A stretch of 64,000 bases of DNA from Streptomyces rapamycinicus NRRL 5491 (GCF_024298965.1 NZ_CP085193.1:496001-560000), one strand, 5' to 3'; numbered from the stretch's first letter, positions 46,479 to 56,128 are shown. Numbers and translations: made by a program. Notes: a model not told the origin generated them from the sequence alone.

Positions 46479-49387
46479 CCGACCAGCCCCGCCAGCCCGA
46501 CCAGCACTGTCGGCTCCGGCAAGGGGGCCGTATCGAGCGCGGCACCGTGCTGCGGTTCACCGTCGACGGACGGGAGCTGACCGGGCACCCCGGAGACACC
46601 GTGGCCTCGGCGATGCTGGCGAACGGGGTCGCCGAGGTCGCCCCGTCGATCTACCGCGGCCGCCCGCGCGGCATCGTCGCCGCGGGTGTGGAGGAGCCCA
46701 ACGCCCTGGTGCAACTGGCCGGTTCATGCTCGGAGGGCATGCTTCCGGCGACGACGGTCGAGCTGTACGAAGGTCTGTCCGCCACCACCCTTTCGGGGAT
46801 GGGGCGGCTCGATCCCACTCCCGACCCCGCCGTGTACGACAAGAAGTACGTCCACACCGACGTCCTGGTCATCGGCGCCGGACCGGCCGGGCTCGCGGCC
46901 GCCGCCGCTGCCGCCGGCTCCGGCGCCCGGGTGATCCTCCTCGACGACCAGCCCGAGCCCGGTGGTTCGCTGCTGTCCGGGCGCGCCGAGAGGGTCGGCG
47001 CGCAGACCGCCCTCGAGTGGGTCGCCGAGGTCCACGCGGCGCTCGACGCCGCCCCGGAGGCCGTCGTCCTGCGCCGCACCTCCGCGTTCGGCTCCTACGA
47101 CGACAACTATGTGCTGGCCGTGCAGCGGCGCACCGATCACCTCGGAGCCGACGCGCCCGGCCCCTCCGAGGGCGTCTCGCGCCAGCGGCTGTGGCACATC
47201 CGGGCCCGCCAGGTGGTCCTGGCGACCGGCGCCCACGAACGTCCGCTGGTCTTCGCCGGGAACGACCGGCCCGGGGTGATGCTCGCCGCGGCCGTGCGCT
47301 CGTACGTCAACCGCTACGCCGTGGCTCCCGGCTCGCGGGCCGTGGTGAGCACGACCAACGACAGCGCCTATGACACGGTCGCCGATCTCCACGCCGCCGG
47401 GATCGGCATCGCCGCCGTCGTGGACGCGCGTCCCGAGCTGTCCCGCCGGGCCGCCGAGGTCGCCACGGCGACCGGGGTACGGGTGCTGACGGGCAGTGCG
47501 GTGGTCGGCACCGCGGGCGGCGGCCGGCTCACCGGCGTCACCGTCCAGGCCCTCGACGAGGAGGGTCAGCTCACCGGCGGCCCGGAGTCGTTCGACTGCG
47601 ACCTGCTCGCCGTCTCGGGCGGATGGAGCCCGGTGGTGCATCTGCACAGCCAGCGCCAGGGCAGGCTGCGCTGGGACGCGGACCTGGTCGCGTTCGTGCC
47701 CGACGGCACCGTACGGGACCAGCGGGTCGTCGGCGCGGCCCGGGGGACGTACGACCTCGACGGCTGTCTGGCCGACGGCGCGCTGGCCGGTGCGCGGGCC
47801 GCGACGGACGCCGGGTTCCCGGTCCCCCTGCCGTCGCCCGAGAACACGCGGGCCGGAGGCGGCCCGATCCGCGCGCTGTGGCTGGTGCCCGCCCCCGAGG
47901 GCGGACCCGGCGGCTGGGACACCCACTTCGTCGACCTGCAGCGCGATGCCACCGTCGCCGGCGTCCGGCGGTCCACCGGTTCGGGCATGCGCGGTGTCGA
48001 ACACGTCAAGCGCTACACGTCGCTCGGCACGGCGAACGACCAGGGCAAGACCTCCGGCGTCAACGCGATCGGTGTGATCGCCGAGATCCTCGGCGCGGGC
48101 GCGTCCCCCGGAGAGATCGGCACCACGGCCTACCGGGCGCCCTACACACCGGTGGCCTTCGCCGCCCTCGCCGGGCGCGAGCGCGGTGAGCTGTTCGACC
48201 CGGAGCGCATGACCTCCATCCACCACTGGCATGTCGCCCAGGGGGCGGTGTTCGAGGACGTCGGGCAGTGGAAGCGCCCCTGGTACTACCCCCGGCCCGG
48301 GGAGGACATGGACACGGCCGTGGCCCGCGAGTGCCGAGCCGCCCGTGAGGGGGTGGCCTTCATGGACGCCTCCACCCTCGGCAAGATCGAGATCTGGGGC
48401 CGGGACGCCGGGGAGTTCCTGGGCCGCGTCTACACCAACGGCTTCAAGAAGCTCAGGCCCGGCATGGCCCGCTACGGCGTGATGTGCAAGCCCGACGGCA
48501 TGATCTTCGACGACGGCGTCACGCTGCGCCTCGAGGAGAACCGCTACTTCATGACCACCACGACCGGCGGCGCCGCCGGAGTCCTGGACTGGCTGGAGGA
48601 GTGGCTGCAGACCGAGTGGCCCGAGCTCGACGTCCACTGCACCTCGGTGACCGAGCAGTGGGCGACGATCGCCGTGGTCGGCCCGCAGTCGCGCGAGGTC
48701 GTGGCCCATCTCGCCCCCGACGTCGACTTTTCGAACGAGGCGTTCCCTTTCATGGCCCTCCGCGAGACCACCCTCGCCTCCGGTATCCCGGCCCGCATCT
48801 GCCGGATCTCCTTCTCCGGCGAACTGGCCTACGAGATCAACGTCTCGGCGTGGTACGGCCCGGCGGTCTGGGAGGAGGTGTACGCGGTGGGCCGACCGTA
48901 CGACATCACCCCGTACGGCACCGAGACCATGCACGTCCTGCGGGCCGAGAAGGGCTACATCATCGTCGGCCAGGACACCGACGGCACCGTCACCCCGCAG
49001 GACGCGGGAATGTCCTGGGTGGTCTCCAAGCAGAAGGACTTCATCGGCAAGCGCTCGTACTCCCGCCCCGACACCTCCCGCACCGACCGCAAGCACCTGG
49101 TCGGCCTGGTGCCGAGCGATCGCAGCACCAGGCTGCCCGAGGGCACCCAGCTCATCGCGCCGAACGTGCCCGTCACCCCCGGGGCCGGGCCGGTGCCGAT
49201 GCTCGGCCATGTCACCTCCAGCTACCACAGCCAGGCGCTGGGCCGTCCGTTCGCCCTCGCCCTGGTCACCGCCGGCCGGGACCGCGTCGGGGACACACTC
49301 CTCGCCCCCGTCGGCGACGACCTCGTCCCCGTCCAGGTCACCGACCCCGTGCTCTACGACCCCGAAGGGACCAAGCGCGATGGCTGA
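46475..49387 (+). CDS. soxA: Heterotetrameric sarcosine oxidase, alpha subunit
   Basis: A 970-residue subunit. N-terminal ferredoxin-like fold [20 protein letters not shown], then the dinucleotide-binding domain [20 protein letters not shown] (NAD site, about residue 130), then the C-terminal T-protein-like folate domain from about residue 600 ([60 protein letters not shown]). The folate domain converts the imine from the beta-subunit active site to 5,10-methylene-tetrahydrofolate, which feeds GlyA. The start at 46475 is coupled to soxD by ATGA; the frame continues upstream to 46202 inside soxD and was not used. Confidence 0.95.
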   Translation: MTDQPRQPDQHCRLRQGGRIERGTVLRFTVDGRELTGHPGDTVASAMLANGVAEVAPSIYRGRPRGIVAAGVEEPNALVQLAGSCSEGMLPATTVELYEGLSATTLSGMGRLDPTPDPAVYDKKYVHTDVLVIGAGPAGLAAAAAAAGSGARVILLDDQPEPGGSLLSGRAERVGAQTALEWVAEVHAALDAAPEAVVLRRTSAFGSYDDNYVLAVQRRTDHLGADAPGPSEGVSRQRLWHIRARQVVLATGAHERPLVFAGNDRPGVMLAAAVRSYVNRYAVAPGSRAVVSTTNDSAYDTVADLHAAGIGIAAVVDARPELSRRAAEVATATGVRVLTGSAVVGTAGGGRLTGVTVQALDEEGQLTGGPESFDCDLLAVSGGWSPVVHLHSQRQGRLRWDADLVAFVPDGTVRDQRVVGAARGTYDLDGCLADGALAGARAATDAGFPVPLPSPENTRAGGGPIRALWLVPAPEGGPGGWDTHFVDLQRDATVAGVRRSTGSGMRGVEHVKRYTSLGTANDQGKTSGVNAIGVIAEILGAGASPGEIGTTAYRAPYTPVAFAALAGRERGELFDPERMTSIHHWHVAQGAVFEDVGQWKRPWYYPRPGEDMDTAVARECRAAREGVAFMDASTLGKIEIWGRDAGEFLGRVYTNGFKKLRPGMARYGVMCKPDGMIFDDGVTLRLEENRYFMTTTTGGAAGVLDWLEEWLQTEWPELDVHCTSVTEQWATIAVVGPQSREVVAHLAPDVDFSNEAFPFMALRETTLASGIPARICRISFSGELAYEINVSAWYGPAVWEEVYAVGRPYDITPYGTETMHVLRAEKGYIIVGQDTDGTVTPQDAGMSWVVSKQKDFIGKRSYSRPDTSRTDRKHLVGLVPSDRSTRLPEGTQLIAPNVPVTPGAGPVPMLGHVTSSYHSQALGRPFALALVTAGRDRVGDTLLAPVGDDLVPVQVTDPVLYDPEGTKRDG

Positions 49388-49994
49388 GCAGACCGACACG
49401 AGCCCGGTGGCGCTGCGTACCAGCCCCCTGGCACATCTGGCGGACCGGATGCGCGCGGCCGCCGTCACCGGCGCCCGTGGCGTCACGCTGGCCGAGCGCC
49501 CGTTCCTCACCATGGTGAACCTGCGCCTCGACCCCACTTCCGAAGCGGCCGGCCGGATGGAGAAGACCCTGGGGGTGCCGCTCCCCCACCAGTGCGGCCA
49601 CACCACCACGTCCGGCCCCCACACGGCCGTCTGGCTCGGCCCCGACGATTGGCTCCTGCTGTCCGAAGAGCCCATCGACACCGCCGAGTTGCGGCAGGCA
49701 CTCGCGGGAGACCCGGGCTCGGTCGTGGACGTCTCCGCGAACCGCACCACGCTGGAGCTGAGCGGGCCGGCCGCCCGCCAGGTGCTGGAGAAGGGCTGCC
49801 GACTGGACCTGCACCCCCGGGCCTTCGGCCCCGGCCGGGCGGTGTCGACCACGGTGGGCCCCGTCCCGGTGCTGCTCTGGCACATCGACGACGCGCCGAC
49901 GTACCGGCTCCTCCCGCGATCCTCGTTCGCCGACCACCTGGCGCGCTGGCTCATCGACGCGATGAGCGAGTACCGCGGGCCGGAAGTGCCCTGA
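49380..49994 (+). CDS. soxG: Heterotetrameric sarcosine oxidase, gamma subunit
   Basis: A 204-residue subunit of the SoxG family, itself related to the glycine cleavage T-protein fold: [40 protein letters not shown] and [20 protein letters not shown] are characteristic. It closes the heterotetramer around the alpha/beta folate and flavin sites. The ATG at 49380 overlaps the soxA end by eight bases. It ends the operon; no purU or other folate gene follows in the window. Confidence 0.93.
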   Translation: MAEQTDTSPVALRTSPLAHLADRMRAAAVTGARGVTLAERPFLTMVNLRLDPTSEAAGRMEKTLGVPLPHQCGHTTTSGPHTAVWLGPDDWLLLSEEPIDTAELRQALAGDPGSVVDVSANRTTLELSGPAARQVLEKGCRLDLHPRAFGPGRAVSTTVGPVPVLLWHIDDAPTYRLLPRSSFADHLARWLIDAMSEYRGPEVP

Positions 49995-50104
49995 CAGAGG
50001 CCCGGCGCGGCCGTGTCCACCGGACGTCCAGTCCTCGTCCAAACGTACGACGCAATCTGAGGAGGCACACACGCACCGAACCCGGCCAAAGGGGAGGATC
50101 TCCG

Positions 50105-50173
50105 GTGAAGATCAAGCTGGCGTATGTGGAGCCGGACAGCGGTCACGAGAGGACTTCCCCCAGGCAGGGGTAG
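50105..50173 (+). other. Small ORF or 5' gene remnant
   Basis: A GTG preceded by AAAGGGGAGG, a very strong ribosome site, opens a 22-codon frame reading VKIKLAYVEPDSGHERTSPR and stopping at 50171. It runs into the end of the opposite-strand flavin oxidoreductase. It looks like the first codons of a lost gene downstream of soxG, but translation of the short peptide is possible. Confidence 0.3.
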
Positions 50174-51240
50174 TCGGTGTAGCCGCGGTGGTCGCCGCGG
50201 TAGAACGTGGTCTCGTCGGCCTCGGCGAGCGGCGCGCCGAGGCGGAGGCGGTGCACGAGGTCGGGGTTGGAGATGAACAGCGTCCCGAACGAGAGGATGT
50301 CCGCCAGCCCGTCGTCGACCAGGCGCAGTTGCCGGGGGCCGGCGGGCCAGTCGTGGTGAGTCTCGTGCGGATTGAGCATGAACGCTCCTGCCCACTGCTC
50401 CCGCAGTTTCACCGTGAGGTCGCGGTGGCCCGGAAACTCGAATACGTGCAGGTAGGCCAGGTCGCGTGGCAGACCGTCGACCAGGGTCAGGTAGAGCTCG
50501 TGCAGGTCCGGCTCGTCGAGGCCGAACGCGGTGCAGCCAGGGGAGATGCGCAGTGCGAGCCGCTCGGATCCGATGCGCGCGGCGACGGCGTCAACGAGGT
50601 CGAGCGGGAACCGGACGCGCCCGGCGACGCTGCCGCCGTAGCGGTCGGTGCGGCGGTTGGCGTTGCCGGAGAGGAACTGCTGAATGAGGTAACCGTAGGC
50701 TCCGTGCAGTTCGACACCGTCGAACCCGGCGTCGATCGCGTTCGCGGCCGCATCGGCGAAGTCGGCGATGGTATCCGCGACGCCCCGCATGGTCAGGACT
50801 TGCGGTATCGGGTACGGCTTGCGCACGGCCGGTTCGCCGCCGTGGACGCGCACGACGCCTTCGGCGGCACACGCGGACGGCGCGAGCGGGTGCAGCCCGC
50901 CGCCGAGGAGTTCGGGGTGGCTGTTGCGGCCGGCGTGCATGAGCTGTGTGTAGATCCGGCCGCCCGCGTCGTGCACGGCGTCGGTGACCGGGCGCCAGGA
51001 CAGGACCTGCGCCGGGTCGTGCAGGCCGGGGGTGTCGGTGTAGCCCTGGCCGACATGACTGGGCTGGGCGGCTTCGGCGACGATCAGCCCGGCGGTCGCG
51101 CGCTGCCGGTAGTACTCGGCCATGAGCGGGGTCGCCGACAGGCCGTCGCCGTAGGCGCGGCGGCGGGTCAGCGGGGCCATGGCGACCCGGTTGGGCAGGG
51201 TAAGCGGTCCGATGGAGATCGGGTCGAATGCGTTCGGCAT
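50143..51240 (-). CDS. Old Yellow Enzyme family NADH:flavin oxidoreductase
   Basis: A 365-residue FMN-dependent ene-reductase. It begins PISIGPLTLPNRVAMAPLTR (FMN-binding barrel start), has QLMHAGRNSHPELL, the double His/Asn-type substrate-binding region GFDGVELHGAYGYLIQQFLS then NANRRTDRYGGSVAGRVRFP, and the C-terminal phosphate-binding strand ADILSFGTLFISNPDLVHRL. ELHGAYGYL and NxRTDxYGGS place it with the plant OPR/E. coli NemA type enzymes that reduce activated alkenes. The start at 51240 is the first Met before the conserved region. The Lrp-type regulator lies upstream on the same strand. Confidence 0.92.
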   Translation of the reverse strand: MPNAFDPISIGPLTLPNRVAMAPLTRRRAYGDGLSATPLMAEYYRQRATAGLIVAEAAQPSHVGQGYTDTPGLHDPAQVLSWRPVTDAVHDAGGRIYTQLMHAGRNSHPELLGGGLHPLAPSACAAEGVVRVHGGEPAVRKPYPIPQVLTMRGVADTIADFADAAANAIDAGFDGVELHGAYGYLIQQFLSGNANRRTDRYGGSVAGRVRFPLDLVDAVAARIGSERLALRISPGCTAFGLDEPDLHELYLTLVDGLPRDLAYLHVFEFPGHRDLTVKLREQWAGAFMLNPHETHHDWPAGPRQLRLVDDGLADILSFGTLFISNPDLVHRLRLGAPLAEADETTFYRGDHRGYTDYPCLGEVLS

Positions 51241-51362
51241 CGGGAGTTCTTTCTCGGAGCGATGTGTTTTCGTGCCCCGCCACAATCCCCTCGCGCTGAG
51301 CCCCGCGGCAGAAACACCGCCCCAGTGGGCGCTATCCGACACGCAGGGCCTCGTACGCGGCG

Positions 51363-52325
51363 CTATCCGACGACCGGAGACGCCCCCTTGACCACCCGCA
51401 TACTCGGCGCGGTCCCCACCGACAGCAGCCCGGGCAATGCCGCCACCGGGCCCGTCAGGTATTCGTACAGCGCCGTGCCAGTGGGGCACTGCACGCTCGC
51501 GTACAGGTTGGACACGCCGGTGGTGGCAGCCGCGAAGCTCACCTGCGGATGCTCCGCCAGCGCCTCACCCGCAGCCGCCAGCTCACCCGGCGCGACCGTC
51601 AGCCACAGCCCCGCCGACGTCCACGACCCCAGCAACGCCGGGTCGACGTCGACGTCGACGTACACCACCCCGCCCGAGCGCAGCTCTGCCAGCCGCCGCC
51701 GCACGGTCGTCTGCGACCAGCCCGTCGCCGTGGCCAGCGACCGGAACCCGGCCCGCCCGTCCAGCGCGAGCGCCTCCAGCAACGCGTTGTCCTCCGCCGA
51801 CAGTTCCACCGGCCCGGACACGCGTTTCGCCGCCGGCGGCGACAGCTGCGCGCACTGCTCCGCCGTGAGCGGCCCGTTCTTCGTCAGCGGACTCTCACTT
51901 CCACCGAAGAACGGGTGCAGCACGCGGTGCGCACTCACCCCGGTGACCCGGGGCGTGCGGGGCAGGCGAGACAGCACGGTCGACTCCGCCGCCGGCGGGT
52001 CCGTCACCGCCTGAACCATGCACAGGACCTCCGCGCCTCCCGAGGCGATCTGCACCCATGTCGTCTCCGCCTGCTTCGCCAGCGCTCGCGCGAGCCCCGC
52101 CACCGCCTCCGGTACGCACCGCACCCGCACCAGCCACAACTGCCGCCCCACCGCCTCCGGCCACACCGCACCGATCACCCGAACGCCCGCCTCGTTCCGC
52201 AGCCGCGCGTACCGGCGCGCCACTGTCTGGTCCGAGACCCCCAGCACCGCACCGACCAGCGAGAACGCGACCCGCCCATCGATCTGGAGCGCTTGCAGCA
52301 GCCCGCGTTCGACCGCGTCCAACAT
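51363..52325 (-). CDS. Double-domain Lrp/AsnC-family regulator
   Basis: A 320-residue protein made of two Lrp/AsnC units. The first HTH is RGLLQALQIDGRVAFSLVGA then LGVSDQTVARRYARLRNEAG (residues about 5-45); the second is NALLEALALDGRAGFRSLAT then GWSQTTVRRRLAELRSGGVV (about 180-215), each followed by a RAM-like effector domain. Single-unit Lrp proteins are about 150-160 residues, so this is a tandem fusion that may bind DNA as its own dimer. The start at 52325 was preferred over 52352. It lies 123 bases upstream of the ene-reductase gene on the same strand and may control it. Confidence 0.87.
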   Translation of the reverse strand: MLDAVERGLLQALQIDGRVAFSLVGAVLGVSDQTVARRYARLRNEAGVRVIGAVWPEAVGRQLWLVRVRCVPEAVAGLARALAKQAETTWVQIASGGAEVLCMVQAVTDPPAAESTVLSRLPRTPRVTGVSAHRVLHPFFGGSESPLTKNGPLTAEQCAQLSPPAAKRVSGPVELSAEDNALLEALALDGRAGFRSLATATGWSQTTVRRRLAELRSGGVVYVDVDVDPALLGSWTSAGLWLTVAPGELAAAGEALAEHPQVSFAAATTGVSNLYASVQCPTGTALYEYLTGPVAALPGLLSVGTAPSMRVVKGASPVVG

Positions 52326-52405
52326 ATGTCCCGTCCTACCGATCCGACCCATCCGGCGCGCCCCGTGTGCTCCCCGTACCGGCCACGCCCGATGGGCTCC
52401 GCCAA

Positions 52406-53332
52406 CTACGTATCAGGGTTCCAGTCTCCGCCAATCGCATCGCCGTCACCTCCGCCATCCGCTTTCCCTCGCACCGGCGTGGGCGTCCACGAGGCGGGAT
52501 ACAGACCGCGGTTCTCGATCACGGTGTTGGACTTGCCCCGCGACCAGTTTCCGCTGCCGGTGTTCTGTAGATAGTTGTTGTACAGGTGGGCGTTGGCCAC
52601 GTTGTCGATGCTCGGGTTGCGGGACTGGGTGCCACACCAGTTGTGATGGATCGTCACCTGGGAGGTGACGTTGTCCGTCCAGCCGATTCCGAAGGTCTTG
52701 TGGTTCTCATTGATGATGTTCCAGGACACCGTCAGGTTCGTGGTGTCCTTGCGGCTGTCGATCAGGCCGTCGTTCATCCGCTCCAGGCGGTTGTGGTCGA
52801 TCCAGATGTGGTCGGCGGTGTCGATCTGGATGGCGTCGTAGTCGTAGCTGTCGTCGTCCGGGTCGTCGTCCGGCATCCGGGTGTCGCGGATGGTGAGGTT
52901 ACGGATGATGACGTTGCTGACGCCCTTCTTGAGGAAGAAGCCTCCGCCGACGATCTCTCCCTTGGTTCCGGCACCGATGACCGTCTTGTTCGAGGCCACG
53001 CGCACCTCGTTGCCCATCGTCGGGTACTTGAGCGTCCCGCCGACCTTGATGACGTAGGGGTCTTGGGCGGTGGCGTACTTCTCCAGTTCGGCGAAGGAGG
53101 TGACGGTGACGGTCTTGCCCGCGGCCCCGCCGGTGGTGCCGCCGCCCAGGGAAGCGAACCCGTCGGCCTTGTCCGGCCACGCCTTGACGGCCGGGGCGGC
53201 GGTGGCGTCTTCGGAGAGTGCTTGCGGACCCAGCAGGGAGCCGCCCAGGACGACCGCCCCGGCCAGCACGGCGTACGGCCAGCGGCGGTTTCTGCGATGG
53301 CTCGCTCGCTCTGGACCTGGGCTTCCTGGCAT
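52406..53332 (-). CDS. Secreted pectate lyase (PL1), shortened C-terminus
   Basis: A 308-residue PL1 parallel beta-helix lyase. The N-terminus RRNRRWPYAVLAGAVVLGGS is a signal peptide with twin Arg. Calcium and fold motifs are present: SNKTVIGAGTKGEIVGGGFF, DAIQIDTADHIWIDHNRLER, DGLIDSRKDTTNLTVSWNII and the catalytic region WCGTQSRNPSIDNVANAHLY. After NTVIEN the sequence turns unrelated (GLYPASWTPTPVRGKADGGG) and ends, so roughly the last 60-80 residues typical of Streptomyces PL1 enzymes are missing. Activity is uncertain. AGAGGAC precedes the ATG, which overlaps the start codon of the divergent LacI gene. Confidence 0.85.
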   Translation of the reverse strand: MPGSPGPERASHRRNRRWPYAVLAGAVVLGGSLLGPQALSEDATAAPAVKAWPDKADGFASLGGGTTGGAAGKTVTVTSFAELEKYATAQDPYVIKVGGTLKYPTMGNEVRVASNKTVIGAGTKGEIVGGGFFLKKGVSNVIIRNLTIRDTRMPDDDPDDDSYDYDAIQIDTADHIWIDHNRLERMNDGLIDSRKDTTNLTVSWNIINENHKTFGIGWTDNVTSQVTIHHNWCGTQSRNPSIDNVANAHLYNNYLQNTGSGNWSRGKSNTVIENRGLYPASWTPTPVRGKADGGGDGDAIGGDWNPDT

Positions 53333-54374
53333 GTCCTCTACAAATCAGAGGCTCGCTCTCGATGGCCTGGCCGCTGGGCCGCTGACCACCGCGGAGATAG
53401 CGGCGCACGCCGGGGTCTCCGTCGCCACGGTCTCCAAGGTGATCAACGGGCGGACGGACGTCGCGTCCGACACCCGCGCTCGGATCGAAGAGATCATTCG
53501 CAGCCACGGGCACCGCAGGCAGAAGCGGGCCTCCCGCCCCGCCCCCGCACTGGAACTCGTCTTCCGCCAGATCCGGGACGCGTACCACGTCGAGATCATC
53601 AAGGGCGTGCAGCAGGTGGCGCGCGAGCACCGGCTCGCAGTGGTGATCTCCGAGCTGCAAGGCCGGTTGACCCCCGGACGCGGCTGGGTCGAGGACGTCC
53701 TGTTCCGGCGCCCGGCAGGCATCATCGAGGTCTACTCCGTCCTCGCCGATACCCAGAGCGGCCAACTGCGCAGCCGGGGCATCCCGTTCGTCCTCGTCGG
53801 CCCCAATGGCGAACCCGCCCACGCGTCCCCCTCTGTGGGTGCGACCAACTGGAACGGCGGTCTCTCGGCCACCCGCCATCTTCTACGGCTCGGGCACCGA
53901 CGCATCGCCGTCATCACCGGACCCGAAAACGCCCTCGCCAGCCGCGCCCGGGCGGACGGCTACCGGACCGCCATGGAGACCGCAGGCGTACTCGTCGACC
54001 GCGACCTCGTCCGCATCGGCGACTACCGTGCGGAGGACGGCCTCAGGCACGCACGCGAGTTGCTGCGCCCGCCCAGTCCACCGACTGCCGTGTTCACCTG
54101 TAACGACGCACTGGCACTCGGTGTGTACCGGGCCGCCGCCGAGGCCGGACTGTCCATCCCCGACGACCTCAGCGTCGTGGGGTTCGACGACCTGCGCCCG
54201 GCACAGTGGACCGTGCCACCACTGACCACCGTGCACCAACCGCTCACCGAGATGGCCGTCACCGCAGCGGCGATGGTGGTCAATCTTGCACAGGGGCAAC
54301 CGCTGGCACAGACCCGGGTGGAGCTCGCCACCGAACTCGTCGTCCGCGACAGCACCGCGCCACCGCGCTCGTGA
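53331..54374 (+). CDS. LacI-family transcriptional regulator
   Basis: A 347-residue LacI regulator. The HTH is TTAEIAAHAGVSVATVSKVI then NGRTDVASDTRARIEEIIRS, with the hinge region near residue 60. The sugar-binding core has VGATNWNGGLSATRHLLRLG then HRRIAVITGPENALASRARA and the end DDLSVVGFDDLRPAQWTVPP. The start ATG at 53331 shares the CATG with the pectate lyase start on the other strand, so it has no clear ribosome site; leaderless translation or an upstream start inside the lyase signal sequence are alternatives. It probably regulates the lyase or other glycan genes. Confidence 0.88.
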   Translation: MSSTNQRLALDGLAAGPLTTAEIAAHAGVSVATVSKVINGRTDVASDTRARIEEIIRSHGHRRQKRASRPAPALELVFRQIRDAYHVEIIKGVQQVAREHRLAVVISELQGRLTPGRGWVEDVLFRRPAGIIEVYSVLADTQSGQLRSRGIPFVLVGPNGEPAHASPSVGATNWNGGLSATRHLLRLGHRRIAVITGPENALASRARADGYRTAMETAGVLVDRDLVRIGDYRAEDGLRHARELLRPPSPPTAVFTCNDALALGVYRAAAEAGLSIPDDLSVVGFDDLRPAQWTVPPLTTVHQPLTEMAVTAAAMVVNLAQGQPLAQTRVELATELVVRDSTAPPRS

Positions 54375-54728
54375 AATCCGGGACGGGGACGGGAAGTTCC
54401 CCCTGCGCAAACGCAGCATCGCACAGGTCAACTCAGCGGCCCTGATCTGGAACCCCACAGGCAGGGCGACCGGGAAAGCCATGCCTGTCCACTTATTGCC
54501 TCGGTGTGAAAATGTAGTGCTGGCGCCGCACCGGTGCTTCTTGAGGTGCGTAGGCTGCTCCTCCCGCAATAGGTGATCTCCGATGAGGGACCATTGATGC
54601 GTCCCAGTCATTTATTTATCCGCTCGTTGGGCAGAGGAATGGCTTCACGGTAGATACGCCGGAGCCTACGGTGTGGGCGCACTGCGTTTTCCGGAAATGT
54701 ACCCGCATGCCTCACCGGAGGTAAATCA
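54375..54728. other. Promoter region before the PETase-like gene
   Basis: 354 bases without a gene. An imperfect GGGGAC/GTTCCCC inverted repeat at about 54385-54402 could end the LacI transcript. The stretch 54470-54620 is comparatively AT-rich (TTATTTATCC near 54611) and may hold the promoter for the following gene. No CebR-type operator is present. Confidence 0.4.
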
Positions 54729-56096
54729 ATGCGCTCATCTCATTGTCCGGCCGGCGCGACGTGGCCGTTAGGGACCAGACCCCGCGCCGTAATGGTGCTG
54801 ATCGCACTGGCCACCGCCATTGCCCTGGCTCTGGCCCTGCTGAGCCTCTCTGCCCCGCCGACGGCCGCTGCCGTGCCGTCGTCCCAGGACAAGACCGCAG
54901 CCGCCGCCGAACTGCTGTCGCAGGGTAAACCCGCGACCGCCTCGTCCACCGAGAACACGTCCACTCCCGCGTCCGCGGCGGTGGACGGCAACACCGGGAC
55001 CCGCTGGTCAAGCGTGTTCAGCGACCCCCAGTGGCTACGCGTCGACCTGGGCGCCACCGCCGCCATCAGCCGAATCGTCCTGCGCTGGGAGGCCGGATAC
55101 GCCCGCGCGTTCCAGATCCAGACCTCGGACAACGGCACCGCCTGGACCACCATTCACTCGACCGTCACCGGCACCGGTGGCGTGCAGACCCTCGACGTCA
55201 CCGGAAGTGGCCGGTACGTCCGCGTCCATGGCATGCAGCGCGGCACCCCCTATGGCTACTCGCTGTGGGAGTTCCAGGTGTACGGGTCCAGTGGCGGCAC
55301 CTCCCCCGGGGACGGGATCCCGGACCCGACGACCGCTTCGCTGGAGGCCGCAAGCGGGCCGCTGGCCACTGCCGCCTACACCGTTCCCAACCCGAGCGGA
55401 TATGGATCCGGCACCGTCACCTACCCGACAGCCACCGGGTCATACCCGGGCGTCGTGCTGATGCCGGGCTATCAGGGCACCCAGCAGAACCTGCAATGGC
55501 TCGCACCCCGCCTCGCCTCCTGGGGCTTCGTCGTGATCAACGTCGGCACCAACACGCTCACCGACGATCCCGAATCGCGCGGGCGCCAGATCAGCGCCGC
55601 CGGCACCCAGTTGCTCGCGCTCGGCAACACCACCGGCAACCCGGTCTCCGGCAAGCTCAACGGCACACTCGGCGCGGCCGGTCACTCGATGGGGGGCGGC
55701 GGTGTCATGGCGGCCCTCCGCGACGACTCCCGCTTCAAGGCGGGCGTGCCCACGGCCCCGTTCCATATGAGCCCGAACTTCTCCGGAGTAACCGAGCCCA
55801 CCTTCTTCCTCACCTGTCAAAGCGATGTCGCCGCCCCCGGCAACAGGTATGCGCTGCCCTGGTACAACTCCATGACCCAGGCCGAGAAGCTCTACATCGA
55901 GGTTCCCGGCGACCACCTCTGCCCGATGACCGGATCCGGCAACAAGGCCAAGCAGGGCAAGTGGATCGTGTCGTTCCTCAGCCGCTGGCTGCGCGCCGAC
56001 ACCCGTTTCAGTCCGTTCCTGTGCGACGCCGTGCGTGACTCCGACAAGAACAACACGTCCCTGGTCACGCGCTGGATGGACACCTGCCCGTTCTGA
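54729..56096 (+). CDS. Secreted PETase/cutinase-fold hydrolase with N-terminal F5/8-type C module
   Basis: A 455-residue secreted protein. A signal peptide (VMVLIALATAIALALALLSL) leads to a discoidin/F5-8 type C module, residues about 62-188 (KPATASSTENTSTPASAAVD, GTRWSSVFSDPQWLRVDLGA), usually sugar-binding. Residues about 200-455 align by eye to the PET hydrolase of Ideonella: oxyanion Tyr in PGYQGTQ, nucleophile elbow GHSMGGGGVM (Trp159 is His here), catalytic Asp in CQSDVAAPGN, His in GDHLCPM; Trp185 is Phe. Both PETase cysteine pairs seem kept: TCQSD with DHLCP, and FLCDA with DTCPF. The enzyme probably hydrolyses cutin-like polyesters or lipids. GGAGG precedes the ATG; a hairpin follows the stop. 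Confidence 0.9.
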   Translation: MRSSHCPAGATWPLGTRPRAVMVLIALATAIALALALLSLSAPPTAAAVPSSQDKTAAAAELLSQGKPATASSTENTSTPASAAVDGNTGTRWSSVFSDPQWLRVDLGATAAISRIVLRWEAGYARAFQIQTSDNGTAWTTIHSTVTGTGGVQTLDVTGSGRYVRVHGMQRGTPYGYSLWEFQVYGSSGGTSPGDGIPDPTTASLEAASGPLATAAYTVPNPSGYGSGTVTYPTATGSYPGVVLMPGYQGTQQNLQWLAPRLASWGFVVINVGTNTLTDDPESRGRQISAAGTQLLALGNTTGNPVSGKLNGTLGAAGHSMGGGGVMAALRDDSRFKAGVPTAPFHMSPNFSGVTEPTFFLTCQSDVAAPGNRYALPWYNSMTQAEKLYIEVPGDHLCPMTGSGNKAKQGKWIVSFLSRWLRADTRFSPFLCDAVRDSDKNNTSLVTRWMDTCPF

Positions 56097-56099
56097 ATC

Positions 56100-56125
56100 T
56101 GGCCGCTCGGAGCGCTCCGCGGCCA
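56100..56125 (+). terminator. Hairpin after PETase-like gene
   Basis: TGGCCGC and GCGGCCA form a 7-bp stem starting three bases after the stop, and the enclosed CGGAGCGCTCCG is itself a perfect palindrome, so two alternative folds exist. No U-tract. Probably a terminator. Confidence 0.6.
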
Positions 56126-56128
56126 GCC

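Noticed and set aside
46724..50395. A 1223-codon minus-strand frame over soxA and soxG
   Set aside because: Antisense to well-identified sarcosine oxidase subunits; no protein features.
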